This document shows positions 16,635 through 24,463 of a stretch of 24,463 nt of DNA, piece by piece (the stretch's first letter is position 1; each line of letters opens with the position of its first letter). Source of the stretch: Proteobacteria bacterium UBA6920 (GTDB taxonomy: Bacteria > Pseudomonadota > Gammaproteobacteria > SG8-11); assembly GCA_002448875.1 (NCBI GenBank), contig DKAS01000164.1:1-24463 (forward strand), read 5' to 3'. Below the pieces are notes generated by a model, which was given only the letters and a program-made list of their open reading frames with translations, did no database searches and was not told the origin of the DNA. A program made the translations under genes and the position numbers.

Positions 16635-18893
16635 TTGTACAGCATCGTGAACCAGACCGTCACCCATCCAGCAGCAGCTCCCGCAGGCAGCGGTCCGTCG
16701 GAAAACAAAGCCTTTCTGATCAGCGACTTATGCGATCTGCTCAGCACCTATCTGGATGCCGATGCGGTGTCGAAGATTTACCGCGCTTATTTGTTCGGGG
16801 CCGAGGCCCACAAAGGTCAGAAGCGGGTATCGGGTGAGCCCTATATCTATCATCCGGTCGCGGTGGCGCGCATTCTGGCGGAAATGCGCATGGACGAAAA
16901 AAGCATCATGGCGGCGATACTGCACGACGTGATCGAGGACACGACCACGGCCAAGGACCAGATTGCTTATGAGTTCGGCCAGGAGGTGGCGGAACTGGTC
17001 GATGGCGTCAGCAAGCTGACCAATATGCAGTTCGAGAATCGCGCCGAAGCCCAGGCGGAAAATTTTCGCAAGATGATCCTGGCGATGGTGCAGGATATCC
17101 GCGTCATCCTGGTCAAGCTGGCCGACCGCCTGCACAATATGCGCACCCTGAGCGTCATGCCGCCGGAAAAGAAACGGCGCATCGCCCGCGAAACGCTGGA
17201 GATCTACGCGCCCATTGCCCAGCGCCTGGGCATGCACGGCCTGAGTCTGGAACTGGAGGATCTGGGGTTCAGCGCCATGTATCCACTGCGCCAGCGCATC
17301 CTGGCCGAGGCGGTGAAGCGCGCGCGCGGCAATCGCAAGGAAATCGTCGAACGCATCCAGCAGACGGTCAATAGCCGGCTGCAGCACGAAGACATCAACG
17401 CCCGGGTCAGTGGCCGGGAAAAGCACCTGTACAGCCTTTATCGCAAGATGAAGGAAAAACACCTGAGCATCGCCGAGGTGTTCGATGTCTATGCCTTTCG
17501 CATCATCGTCGACAACGTCGATACCTGTTATCGCATGCTCGGGGTGATGCACAATCTTTACAAACCGGTACCGGGCAAGTTCAAGGACTATATCGCCATC
17601 CCCAAAGCCAACGGTTATCAGTCGCTGCACACGGTTCTGTTCGGCCCTTACGGCGTGCCCATCGAGATCCAGATTCGCACCGAAGAAATGGATAAGGTCG
17701 CCGAGGCCGGCATCGCCGCCCACTGGTTGTACAAAACCGGCGATTCCGGCAGCAGCATGGCGCATGAACGGGCCAGGCAGTGGCTGCGCGGCCTGCTGGA
17801 GTTGCAGCAGAACGCCGGTAATTCGCTGGAGTTTCTCGAAAACGTCAAGATCGATCTGTTTCCCGACGTGGTCTATGTGTTCACGCCCAAGGGCGAGATC
17901 AAGGAACTGCCGCGTGGATCGACGGCGGTGGATTTTGCCTATTCAGTACATACCGACGTGGGCAACGCCTGCGTTGCGGTGAAGATAGACCGGCGGCTGG
18001 TGCCGCTGCGCACCGAACTGATCAACGGCCAGACGGTGGAAATCATTACCGCGCCGGGCGCCCGCCCCAATCCCCTGTGGCTGGATTTCGTAGTCACCGG
18101 CAAGGCCCGCGCCAGCGTGCGCAACTACCTCAAGAACCTGAAAAAAGAGGAAGCGGGTGATCTTGGTCTGCGGATGTTGAACCGGGCCTTGAGCACCTAT
18201 TCTCTGACATTGGACGACGTGCCGGCGGAGCGGGTGCAGCAGGTGCTCAAACAGTACCAGTTCAAGACCCTGGCCGAATTGCTGGAAAATATCGGTCTGG
18301 GTAACCGCACGGCCCTGCTGGTGGCGCAACAGCTGCAGGTCGCCGAAGCCGACGCGGCGGCGCGCGCCCCGGCCGACAGCCGCGCCGGCGCTATCCGCAA
18401 TGCTTTTTCCCGCTACGTACCGTCGTTTTTCCGCGGTGTTAAGAGTCCCAAGCATCCCTTGCTGATCAAGGGCACCGAAGGCATGGTGGTTTCCTTTGCC
18501 AAGTGCTGCCGGCCGATTCCCGGCGATTCCATCCTCGGCTATGTGACCGCCGGCCGCGGTATCGTCGTGCATACGGAAAAATGCAAGAATATCTCCGAAT
18601 ACCGCAAGCGCCCCGAAAAATGGATCGACGTGGCGTGGGAGAAGGAAACCAGCGCCGATTTCGCCGTCGACATTCGTGTCGACGTCATCAACCGGCGCGG
18701 CGTACTGGCGACGGTGGCGGCGGCGATCGCGGAAATGGGTTCCAATATAGACAGCGTGAACATTCGCGAGCGTGACGGTAAATATACGCGCATGGACCTG
18801 ACGATAGAGGTATCCGGCCGCAAACACCTGGCCAACGTCATGCGCCGGGTCAAGTCGCTGGAGCTGGTAGCGAAAATCAGCCGCATTAAATGA
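16635..18893 (+). CDS. spoT: Bifunctional (p)ppGpp synthetase/hydrolase
   Basis: A 752-residue cytosolic RelA/SpoT homologue that makes and degrades the alarmone (p)ppGpp. Domains: HD hydrolase (about 45-200) with the metal motif HDVIEDT (H97, D98), so hydrolysis should be active; synthetase domain (about 250-370) with [20 protein letters not shown] (G327-H332); TGS domain (about 408-468, [20 protein letters not shown]); a helical and zinc-finger-like region including KCCRPIPGD; and a C-terminal ACT domain (about 673-750). The frame closes at a TAG at 16599, leaving TTG 16635 or GTG 16647 as starts. Neither has a good Shine-Dalgarno sequence, so the first four residues are uncertain. It is followed 22 nt later by ridA. 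Confidence 0.96.
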   Translation: MYSIVNQTVTHPAAAPAGSGPSENKAFLISDLCDLLSTYLDADAVSKIYRAYLFGAEAHKGQKRVSGEPYIYHPVAVARILAEMRMDEKSIMAAILHDVIEDTTTAKDQIAYEFGQEVAELVDGVSKLTNMQFENRAEAQAENFRKMILAMVQDIRVILVKLADRLHNMRTLSVMPPEKKRRIARETLEIYAPIAQRLGMHGLSLELEDLGFSAMYPLRQRILAEAVKRARGNRKEIVERIQQTVNSRLQHEDINARVSGREKHLYSLYRKMKEKHLSIAEVFDVYAFRIIVDNVDTCYRMLGVMHNLYKPVPGKFKDYIAIPKANGYQSLHTVLFGPYGVPIEIQIRTEEMDKVAEAGIAAHWLYKTGDSGSSMAHERARQWLRGLLELQQNAGNSLEFLENVKIDLFPDVVYVFTPKGEIKELPRGSTAVDFAYSVHTDVGNACVAVKIDRRLVPLRTELINGQTVEIITAPGARPNPLWLDFVVTGKARASVRNYLKNLKKEEAGDLGLRMLNRALSTYSLTLDDVPAERVQQVLKQYQFKTLAELLENIGLGNRTALLVAQQLQVAEADAAARAPADSRAGAIRNAFSRYVPSFFRGVKSPKHPLLIKGTEGMVVSFAKCCRPIPGDSILGYVTAGRGIVVHTEKCKNISEYRKRPEKWIDVAWEKETSADFAVDIRVDVINRRGVLATVAAAIAEMGSNIDSVNIRERDGKYTRMDLTIEVSGRKHLANVMRRVKSLELVAKISRIK

Positions 18894-18915
18894 CACTACA
18901 ACAAGGGAGAGACGG

Positions 18916-19299
18916 GTGAGCAGACAAATCATCGCAACCACGCTGGCGCCGGCCGCCATAGGCACGTATTCCCAGGCGGTCAAGGTCGGTAACACCGTGT
19001 ACCTGTCCGGCCAGATTCCCCTGGATCCGGCGAGCATGACGCTGGTCGGCGGCGACATGGCGGCGCATATCCAGCGCGTGTTCGACAATCTGCAGGCGGT
19101 GGCGCGCGCCGCTGGCGGTGACTTGCAGCAGGTGGTGAAGCTCAACGTGTTTCTAACCGATCTGACGCATTTTCCGCTGGTCAATGAGATCATGGCGCGC
19201 TATTTCAAGGAACCCTATCCCGCCCGCGCCGCCATCGGCGTCGCCGCCCTGCCCAAGGGGGCGCAGGTGGAAATGGACGCTATCATGGTGCTGGAGTAA
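18916..19299 (+). CDS. ridA: RidA family reactive intermediate (enamine/imine) deaminase
   Basis: The 127-residue RidA protein hydrolyses reactive 2-aminoacrylate and related enamines/imines released by PLP enzymes, protecting the cell. It matches the family throughout: [34 protein letters not shown], and the active-site arginine R104 (YPARAAIGV) and E119 (QVEMDAI). The start is GTG 18916 with a GGGAGAG ribosome site. It sits between spoT and recG, where Escherichia coli instead has trmH. The gene is probably cotranscribed with both. Confidence 0.95.
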   Translation: MSRQIIATTLAPAAIGTYSQAVKVGNTVYLSGQIPLDPASMTLVGGDMAAHIQRVFDNLQAVARAAGGDLQQVVKLNVFLTDLTHFPLVNEIMARYFKEPYPARAAIGVAALPKGAQVEMDAIMVLE

Positions 19300-19317
19300 A
19301 CCGCACCGCCGCATGCC

Positions 19318-21396
19318 ATGACCAGCACCAGCATTCCTGTCACTGAGCTCAAGGGAGTGGGGCCGGCGATGGCGGATATTCTGGCGCGCCTGGGCATTCG
19401 CAATGTCGAGGATCTGCTGCTGCATTTTCCCGCACAGTATCAGGACCGAACCCGGGTGACGCCACTGATACGCCTGCTGCCCGGCCAGAGCGCCCAGGTC
19501 CAGGGGACGGTAGAGCTGGCGGCGGTGGTCTATGGCGGCAAACGCAGTCTGCAGGTGCGCATCAGCGACAACACCGGGTTCCTGGATCTGCGTTTTTTCC
19601 ATTTTTCCGCCGCCCAGCAGGCGCGGCTGGCGCGCGGTGCCCTGATTCGCTGTTTCGGCGTGGTGCGTGGCGGGCGCGGCGGGCTGGAAATGATCCATCC
19701 TGAGTACCAGCTGCTCGACAGTCCCGAGGCCGTGACCGACAGTGAGTACACGGCGGTCTATCCCAGTACCACCGGTATTCATCAAGGCACCTGGCGTCGG
19801 CTGATGCGCCAGGCGATACATTTTGCGGTCGAAGATCCCGAGCTGTTGCAGGAGCTGTTACCGGTGGAAATCCTGCAGCAGGAAAATTTTCCGTCGTTCC
19901 GCGATGCTATTTACAGCGTGCATGTGCCGGCCGGGGAACAGGCGTTGCAACTGCTGCAGGACGGCTGCCATCCGGGCCAGGAACGGCTGGCATTTGAAGA
20001 GCTGCTGGTGCACCACTTGTGTCTGCGTCAGCGTCGGCAGCGCTCCAGCCAGCGTCGCGCCTGGCCGGTACGCGGCGTGGCCGCGCTGGCCGAGCGTTTT
20101 CTCGCCGCCTTGCAGTTTGCGCTGACCGCAGGCCAGCAGCGGGTAGTGGGTGAGATCACTGGCGATCTGGCGCTGTCTTATCCCATGCAGCGCCTGGTGC
20201 AGGGGGATGTCGGCTGCGGCAAGACCATCGTCGCCATGCACGCCGCCCTGCAGGCGGTGGGGGCTGGGTACCAGGCGGCAGTGATGGCGCCGACCGAAAT
20301 TCTGGCCGAGCAACACTATACGAGTTTCAGTTCGCAGCTGGCCGGCCTGCCGGTGACTGTCGGCAGGTTGACCGGCAATATCAAGGGCAGGGAACGGGCG
20401 GAGTTGCTGGAGCGCCTGCGCAGCGGCGCCATCGACATCATGATCGGCACCCATGCCTTGTTTCAGGAAGATATAGAATTCGCGAAGCTGGCATTGGTGG
20501 TGGTCGACGAGCAGCACCGTTTCGGAGTGCACCAGCGCCTGGCGCTGCGCAACAAGGGTGTGCGCGACGGCTATTTTCCCCATCAGCTGATCATGACGGC
20601 AACACCGATTCCCCGCACCCTGGCCATGACCCTGTACGCGGATCTCGATTGCTCCACCATAGACACGCTGCCAGCCGGTCGGCTGCCGGTGGAAACCGTG
20701 GTGATGCCGCAGTCCCGCCGCGAGGAAATCATCGAGCGTATTCGCAGTCTGTGCGCCGCCGGCCGGCAGGTATACTGGGTGTGTCCGCTGATTACCGAAT
20801 CGGAGAACCTGCAATGCCAGGCGGCGGAAATCGCCTGGCAGCAGCTGTATGTCATGCTGCCACATCTGGCGGTAGGCTTGATGCATGGCCGCTTGAGCGG
20901 TGCGGACAAGGATCAGGTGATGCAGCGCTTTACCGCCGGCGAGATCCAGGTGCTGGTGGCCACCACAGTCATTGAAGTTGGCGTCAATGTTCCCAATGCC
21001 ACCCTGATGGTCATCGAGAATGCCGAGCGCATGGGTTTATCCCAGCTGCATCAGTTGCGCGGCCGGGTCGGCCGGGGTGCAGCGGCCAGCGCCTGCATAT
21101 TGCTATATCAACCGCCGCTGGGGCAGCGGGCCCGGGAGCGTCTGGCGCTGCTGCGCGATACCAACGACGGTTTTCTGGTCGCGCGCAAGGACCTGGAATT
21201 GCGCGGTCCCGGTGAGTTTTTCGGCACCCGCCAGGCCGGCGACATGGCGTTCAAGGTGGCGGATCTGGCCCGCCACCAGCACCTGTTGCCGGCGGTGCAG
21301 CGCAGCGCCGCGCAATTGCTGCGCGGTGACGAAATCATCGTCAAGCGATTGATCCGCCGCTGGAACCGCTTTGCCCTCGTCTACGGCCAGGTGTGA
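19318..21396 (+). CDS. recG: ATP-dependent DNA helicase RecG
   Basis: A 692-residue superfamily 2 helicase that remodels stalled replication forks and branch-migrates Holliday junctions. The N-terminal wedge/OB region (about 1-170) is followed by two helicase domains. Walker A is GDVGCGKT (K302) and Walker B DEQH (D397-H400); also present are MTATPIPRTLAMT, TTVIEVGVNVPNATLM, QLRGRVGRG and the C-terminal TRB-type region GPGEFFGTRQAG. Length fits the family. It starts 18 nt after ridA and its stop is one base before the bioA ATG, so it is in the same transcription unit. The Walker A serine common elsewhere is cysteine here (C300), a minor change. Confidence 0.96.
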   Translation: MTSTSIPVTELKGVGPAMADILARLGIRNVEDLLLHFPAQYQDRTRVTPLIRLLPGQSAQVQGTVELAAVVYGGKRSLQVRISDNTGFLDLRFFHFSAAQQARLARGALIRCFGVVRGGRGGLEMIHPEYQLLDSPEAVTDSEYTAVYPSTTGIHQGTWRRLMRQAIHFAVEDPELLQELLPVEILQQENFPSFRDAIYSVHVPAGEQALQLLQDGCHPGQERLAFEELLVHHLCLRQRRQRSSQRRAWPVRGVAALAERFLAALQFALTAGQQRVVGEITGDLALSYPMQRLVQGDVGCGKTIVAMHAALQAVGAGYQAAVMAPTEILAEQHYTSFSSQLAGLPVTVGRLTGNIKGRERAELLERLRSGAIDIMIGTHALFQEDIEFAKLALVVVDEQHRFGVHQRLALRNKGVRDGYFPHQLIMTATPIPRTLAMTLYADLDCSTIDTLPAGRLPVETVVMPQSRREEIIERIRSLCAAGRQVYWVCPLITESENLQCQAAEIAWQQLYVMLPHLAVGLMHGRLSGADKDQVMQRFTAGEIQVLVATTVIEVGVNVPNATLMVIENAERMGLSQLHQLRGRVGRGAAASACILLYQPPLGQRARERLALLRDTNDGFLVARKDLELRGPGEFFGTRQAGDMAFKVADLARHQHLLPAVQRSAAQLLRGDEIIVKRLIRRWNRFALVYGQV

Positions 21397-21397
21397 T

Positions 21398-22756
21398 ATG
21401 ACGCAGCCACCGACCAACGATTTACTGTCGCGCCGTGATCTGCAGGTGGTCTGGCATCCCTGCACGCAAATGAAGGACCATGAAAGCCTGCCGCCGATAC
21501 CCATCCGCCGCGGCGACGGCGTCTGGCTGGAGGACTACGATGGGCAACGTTATCTCGATGCCATTAGCTCCTGGTGGGTGAATCTGTTCGGCCATGGCAA
21601 TGCGCGCATCGCCGCTGCCATCGGTCGGCAGCTGCAGCAGCTGGAGCACGTGCTGCTTGCCGGTTTCACCCACGCGCCGGTCATCGAGTTGTCGGAAGCC
21701 CTGCTGGCGGTGGCGCCCCGCGGGCTGCGCCGCTGCTTTTACGCCGACAATGGCTCCAGCGCGGTAGAGATCGCTCTGAAAATGAGTTTTCACTACTGGC
21801 GCAACAGCGGGCAAAGCGACAGGACCCGTTTTATCACCCTGGCCAACAGTTATCACGGCGAAACCCTGGGCGCGCTCGCCGTTGGTGACGTGGGCTTGTA
21901 TAAAAAAATTTATGAGCCACTGCTGTTGCGGGCGATCACCGCTCCCAGCCCCGATGATTTCCTGCGCCCGGCGGCGATGCCGGTCGATGCGTGGGTGGGG
22001 TCGCGGATCGATGCTATGGAAGCATTGCTGCAGCGCCACCGCGGCGAGGTGTGCGCGGTGATCGTCGAACCGCTGGTGCAGTGCGCGGGTGGCATGCGCA
22101 TGTATGACGCGTCTTATCTGCGACAGTTGCGCCGTTTGTGCGATGCCTACCAGGTGCACCTGATCGCCGATGAAATCGCCGTCGGTTTCGGCCGCACCGG
22201 CAGCCTGTGGGCCTGCGAGCAGGCGGCGGTAGCGCCGGACATCATGTGTCTGTCCAAGGGCCTGACCGGCGGTTTTCTGCCGCTGGCGGTGACTTTGAGC
22301 AGCGAAGACATCTATCAGGCGTTCTATGCCGATTACAGCGCCAACAAGGCATTTCTGCATTCCCACAGTTATACCGGCAACCCGCTGGCCTGTGCCGCGG
22401 CCCGGGAAACGCTGGCGATTTTTGCCGACAGCGACGTGCTGGCGGCCAACCGGCCGCTGACGCAGGCAATGGCGGACGCGCTGGCGCCGTTGCGCGCCCA
22501 CCCGCATGTGGCGCAGGTGCGGCAGTGCGGTATGATTGCGGCGGTGGAGCTGGTGATGAACAAGGCGACGGCGGAACCTTACCCGGCGCAACGCCGCATT
22601 GGCCTGCAGATCCATCGTCTGGCGCTGCAGCAGGGTGTGTTGCTGCGCCCCCTGGGTAATGTGTTGTATCTGATGCCGCCCTATGTGATCAGTGTCGAGC
22701 AGATCCACATGGTGGCTCGGGTCATGGAGCGGTGCATAACCGCGGTCTGCGGCTAA
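21398..22756 (+). CDS. bioA: Adenosylmethionine-8-amino-7-oxononanoate aminotransferase
   Basis: A 452-residue PLP-dependent class III aminotransferase. It converts KAPA to DAPA using S-adenosylmethionine as amino donor, in biotin synthesis. Typical pieces: VWHPCTQMKDHE near the N-terminus, ISSWWVNLFGHGN, YADNGSSAVEIALKMS, VEPLVQCAGGMRMY, LIADEIAVGFGRTG, and the PLP lysine K287 in CLSKGLTGGFLPLAVT, with HSHSYTGNPLACAAA. ATG 21398 follows the recG stop by one base; a longer in-frame start at 21371 would overlap recG and is not conserved. It is isolated from the other bio genes, none of which occur in the window. Converges with chpC. Confidence 0.96.
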   Translation: MTQPPTNDLLSRRDLQVVWHPCTQMKDHESLPPIPIRRGDGVWLEDYDGQRYLDAISSWWVNLFGHGNARIAAAIGRQLQQLEHVLLAGFTHAPVIELSEALLAVAPRGLRRCFYADNGSSAVEIALKMSFHYWRNSGQSDRTRFITLANSYHGETLGALAVGDVGLYKKIYEPLLLRAITAPSPDDFLRPAAMPVDAWVGSRIDAMEALLQRHRGEVCAVIVEPLVQCAGGMRMYDASYLRQLRRLCDAYQVHLIADEIAVGFGRTGSLWACEQAAVAPDIMCLSKGLTGGFLPLAVTLSSEDIYQAFYADYSANKAFLHSHSYTGNPLACAAARETLAIFADSDVLAANRPLTQAMADALAPLRAHPHVAQVRQCGMIAAVELVMNKATAEPYPAQRRIGLQIHRLALQQGVLLRPLGNVLYLMPPYVISVEQIHMVARVMERCITAVCG

Positions 22757-22768
22757 TGCCGCGACCGA

Positions 22769-23239
22769 TCATTGCTTGCTGAATTTTCCCGATTGAATAA
22801 TCATCGCTCCCAGGCTTTCGACATCGGGGATGATCACATGCTCGCCGGCAAGCAGCGCCTTGCTGGAGATGTTCTTGCCTTTGTCGGAGGCTGCCGCGGC
22901 TTCCAGATTGGCGCCGGTAACCTTGATCAAACGCGGTATGCCCTGGGTGAGAAAAGCGAAAAAATGAAAGTTGGCCTGGCCGTTGACGGCGTTGATAACG
23001 GCGATACGGCTGGTTTTACCCGGTGGCGCCAGTTTGCTGCCGGTAGCGGCTTCGACACTGATCAGCGGAATATCGAGACCGCGCCAGGGCAGCAGGCCCA
23101 GCAGCCAGGCGGGGGCGTTGGCCACGGACTTGGGCGCGAGATAAGGAATGATTTCCGCGATCGACGTGTTGGGCAGCAGCGCGTCGCTGCCCGCCAGCGG
23201 GACGACTTGCGAGTAAACTTCCTGCCTTTTTTCTGCCAT
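22769..23239 (-). CDS. chpC: CheW-like coupling protein of the Pil-Chp system (ChpC-type)
   Basis: A 156-residue single CheW-like domain. The features are VVPLAGSDALLPNTSIAEIIPY, LLGLLPWRGLDIPLISVE (the W-R-G segment typical of CheW) and FHFFAFLTQGIPRLIKV. CheW-like proteins couple chemoreceptors to a histidine kinase; ChpC-type ones belong to the type IV pilus (twitching/cAMP) chemosensory system. Naming rests mainly on position after a chpB-like gene and the kinase end. ATG 23239 has a GGAGACGGAG ribosome site. It is the last gene of the minus-strand operon, 17 nt after chpB, and ends 12 nt from bioA. A small stem with TAAT loop (22749-22762) covers the bioA stop. Confidence 0.83.
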   Translation of the reverse strand: MAEKRQEVYSQVVPLAGSDALLPNTSIAEIIPYLAPKSVANAPAWLLGLLPWRGLDIPLISVEAATGSKLAPPGKTSRIAVINAVNGQANFHFFAFLTQGIPRLIKVTGANLEAAAASDKGKNISSKALLAGEHVIIPDVESLGAMIIQSGKFSKQ

Positions 23240-23256
23240 GCTCCGTCTCCTGTCTG

Positions 23257-24261
23257 TCAGATCCGGTATAACTGCGATAATTGATGCGCCAGTTGCTGTG
23301 GCGTGCCGTTGAAACTGACGGCGCCGCTTGCGCGCGCCCGGTCAGGCATGCTGCTGATGACGCAGCTTTCACTGTCCTGTGCCCACACCATGCAATTGTT
23401 CTGCGCGGCGTAGCGGCAGCCTTTTTCACCGTCGTTGCCCATGCCGCTGAAGATGATAACGCTGACGGCATTGCCGAAAGCGGCGATGGTTTCCTCTATC
23501 ACCTGGTCGATACATGGGGTGTAGATGCATTTCGGGTCGCGTTCGGCGAACTGCAAGCGCTGTTCGGCGTTGAAACTGATACGCTGTTCCACCGGCGCGA
23601 TCATCGCCACGCCGGCGCGCAAGCGGGTGCCGGCCGCCGCCGGGATGACCTGCAGCGGCGCCACCCGGTTCAATTGCTGAGCCAGCAGATCCACGTGGCT
23701 GGCGCCGATATGCTGTGCCAGTAGGAAACTCACCGGCAGATCCGGGTCGAGATGGCGAAAAAACTCGCGGCAGGCGATCGGACCGCCCAGCGAGGCCCCC
23801 AGTACCCAGATGGTTGGCACCTTGGCCGGCCGTGTCGCTGGCGGCGGCGCGCTGGCGGCCGTGGAGTCCGGCTCCGCGGCGTCAAGCGCGGCATTGCTGG
23901 CAACCAGCTGCGCCAGCTTGTTTACCAGCGACTTGCCCCAACGGCGGTTGGCCTGTTCGGACTGCAGAAACTGAGTGGTGGCAACATCATTGAACAGCAC
24001 CGGGATGCGCGATGATTTCATCAGGCCATCCACCAGGTCCAGGTCGTCGTCCAGGTCCTCATCCAGGTCCAACAGAATGATATCGACGGCGCGCAGATCC
24101 AGGGCAGCGACAACCGCGGCGGTCAGCGGCAGATTATCCATTACCTGCAGCTGGTGGGTCTCGAGAATCTGCTGCAATTCGCCGCGTCTGGCCGGGTTGC
24201 TGCTCAAAATGGTAACACGGAATTTCGCGTGCCGACCGCTGGCCACACTACTTTCTTTCAC
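23257..24261 (-). CDS. chpB: CheB-type protein-glutamate methylesterase of the Pil-Chp system (ChpB-type)
   Basis: A 334-residue protein. The C-terminal CheB domain (about 150-334) removes methyl groups from chemoreceptor glutamates; its catalytic triad is visible as S157 (GASLGG), H184 (AQHIG) and D277 (GMGNDG). The N-terminal 1-120 looks like a degenerate receiver domain: D65 (IILLDL) is the candidate phosphoacceptor, but the usual acidic pair near residues 18-22 is missing (LSSN), so phosphorylation control is doubtful. An acidic run DEDLDDDLDLVD follows D65, encoded by a 12-bp tandem repeat. The start is GTG 24261, overlapping the upstream kinase gene by 14 nt. Part of the type IV pilus chemosensory operon; expected partner is a PilJ-type receptor outside the window. 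Confidence 0.87.
   Translation of the reverse strand: MKESSVASGRHAKFRVTILSSNPARRGELQQILETHQLQVMDNLPLTAAVVAALDLRAVDIILLDLDEDLDDDLDLVDGLMKSSRIPVLFNDVATTQFLQSEQANRRWGKSLVNKLAQLVASNAALDAAEPDSTAASAPPPATRPAKVPTIWVLGASLGGPIACREFFRHLDPDLPVSFLLAQHIGASHVDLLAQQLNRVAPLQVIPAAAGTRLRAGVAMIAPVEQRISFNAEQRLQFAERDPKCIYTPCIDQVIEETIAAFGNAVSVIIFSGMGNDGEKGCRYAAQNNCMVWAQDSESCVISSMPDRARASGAVSFNGTPQQLAHQLSQLYRI
24037..24074. repeat. 12-bp tandem repeat inside chpB
   Basis: Three units of period 12 start at 24039, 24051 and 24063 (each begins CCAGGTC), with a further CCAGGTC copy at 24033. They encode the acidic Asp/Leu run after D65 of the CheB-like protein. This looks like slippage-type expansion within a surface loop. 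Confidence 0.7.
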
Positions 24262-24463
24262 GGATCAATTTACCGATATTTTCCAGTAATTCGGTATCCT
24301 GATAGGGTTTGCCCATGTACATGTCGGCGCCGATATCCATCGCCCGGTCGCGGTGTTTGCTGCCGGTGCGGGAGGTAATCATGATCACTGGCACATTGCG
24401 TAAACGCTCATCACGCCGCACATTGGCGACGAATTCGTAACCGTCCATGCGCGGCATTTCGAT
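24248..24463 (-). CDS. chpA: C-terminal receiver domain of a ChpA/PilL-type hybrid chemotaxis kinase (partial)
   Basis: The open frame enters from the right edge of the window and ends at 24248 (TAG). The visible 71 residues are the second half of a response-regulator receiver domain: IEMPRMDGYEF right after the phosphoacceptor site (which would lie just outside the window), PVIMITSRTG with the conserved Ser/Thr, and the conserved lysine in MGKPYQDTELLENIGKL. Directly upstream of chpB and chpC, this is best read as the end of the large ChpA/PilL histidine kinase, whose last domain is a receiver. A separate small response regulator is possible but less likely given gene order. It overlaps the chpB GTG start by 14 nt. 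Confidence 0.75.
   Translation of the reverse strand: MEMPRMDGYEFVANVRRDERLRNVPVIMITSRTGSKHRDRAMDIGADMYMGKPYQDTELLENIGKLIRERK

Noticed and set aside
17943..19193. 416-residue open frame antisense to spoT and ridA
   Set aside because: It spans two well-identified genes on the other strand and has no family features.
21422..22708. 428-residue open frame antisense to bioA
   Set aside because: It mirrors the GC-rich codon pattern of bioA, is rich in His/Arg/Gln, and shows no recognisable domain; bioA on the other strand is certain.

Overview
The window is a GC-rich, gene-dense stretch of chromosome, apparently from a gammaproteobacterium. The evidence is the GyrB tail with its long Gram-negative insert, a hemC-hemD-hemX-hemY operon, the gmk-rpoZ-spoT-ridA-recG order, and a Pil-Chp chemosensory cluster. 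An order close to the purple-sulfur/Chromatiales type is my guess from gene order, not something the sequence proves. No rRNA, tRNA, CRISPR array, transposase or phage gene was seen, and no stretch over 300 bases lacks a gene.

Layout: (1) 1-993 is the 3' end of gyrB (+), converging on fbp (-, 1041-2048) across a strong hairpin terminator. (2) 2244-6369 is the heme operon hemC-hemD-hemX-hemY (+), with overlapping or nearly overlapping genes. (3) 6376-9558 holds a [2Fe-2S]/FAD/NAD(P) oxidoreductase (-), an atypical SDR protein (+) and coaBC (-). The last two end with no base between their stop codons. (4) 9559-9831 is the divergent coaBC/radC spacer. It contains two inverted repeats, one with 27-bp arms and a 4-nt loop. 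(5) radC (9832-10506, +). (6) 10621-14484 is a protein-phosphorylation island: a membrane-anchored Ser/Thr kinase fused to a formylglycine-generating-enzyme-like domain (+), facing a PP2C phosphatase and a second Ser/Thr kinase (-, overlapping by 4 nt). (7) 14598-22756 is a long co-directional block: yicC, gmk, rpoZ, spoT, ridA, recG, bioA. (8) 22769-24463 (-) is the end of a type IV pilus chemosensory operon: chpC (CheW-like), chpB (CheB-like) and the receiver-domain end of a ChpA/PilL-type kinase.

Most genes are housekeeping and intact: tetrapyrrole synthesis, CoA and biotin synthesis, gluconeogenesis, ppGpp metabolism, nucleotide and RNA metabolism, DNA repair. The accessory-looking part is the kinase/phosphatase/kinase island between radC and yicC. 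It has no type VI secretion or FHA-domain genes beside it here, and the FGE-like domain lacks the two catalytic cysteines of true formylglycine-generating enzymes, so it is more likely a periplasmic sensor or binding module than an enzyme. The most unusual non-coding structure is the 58-bp near-perfect inverted repeat just upstream of radC. A hairpin abutting the TTG-initiated spoT gene is a second candidate regulatory structure.
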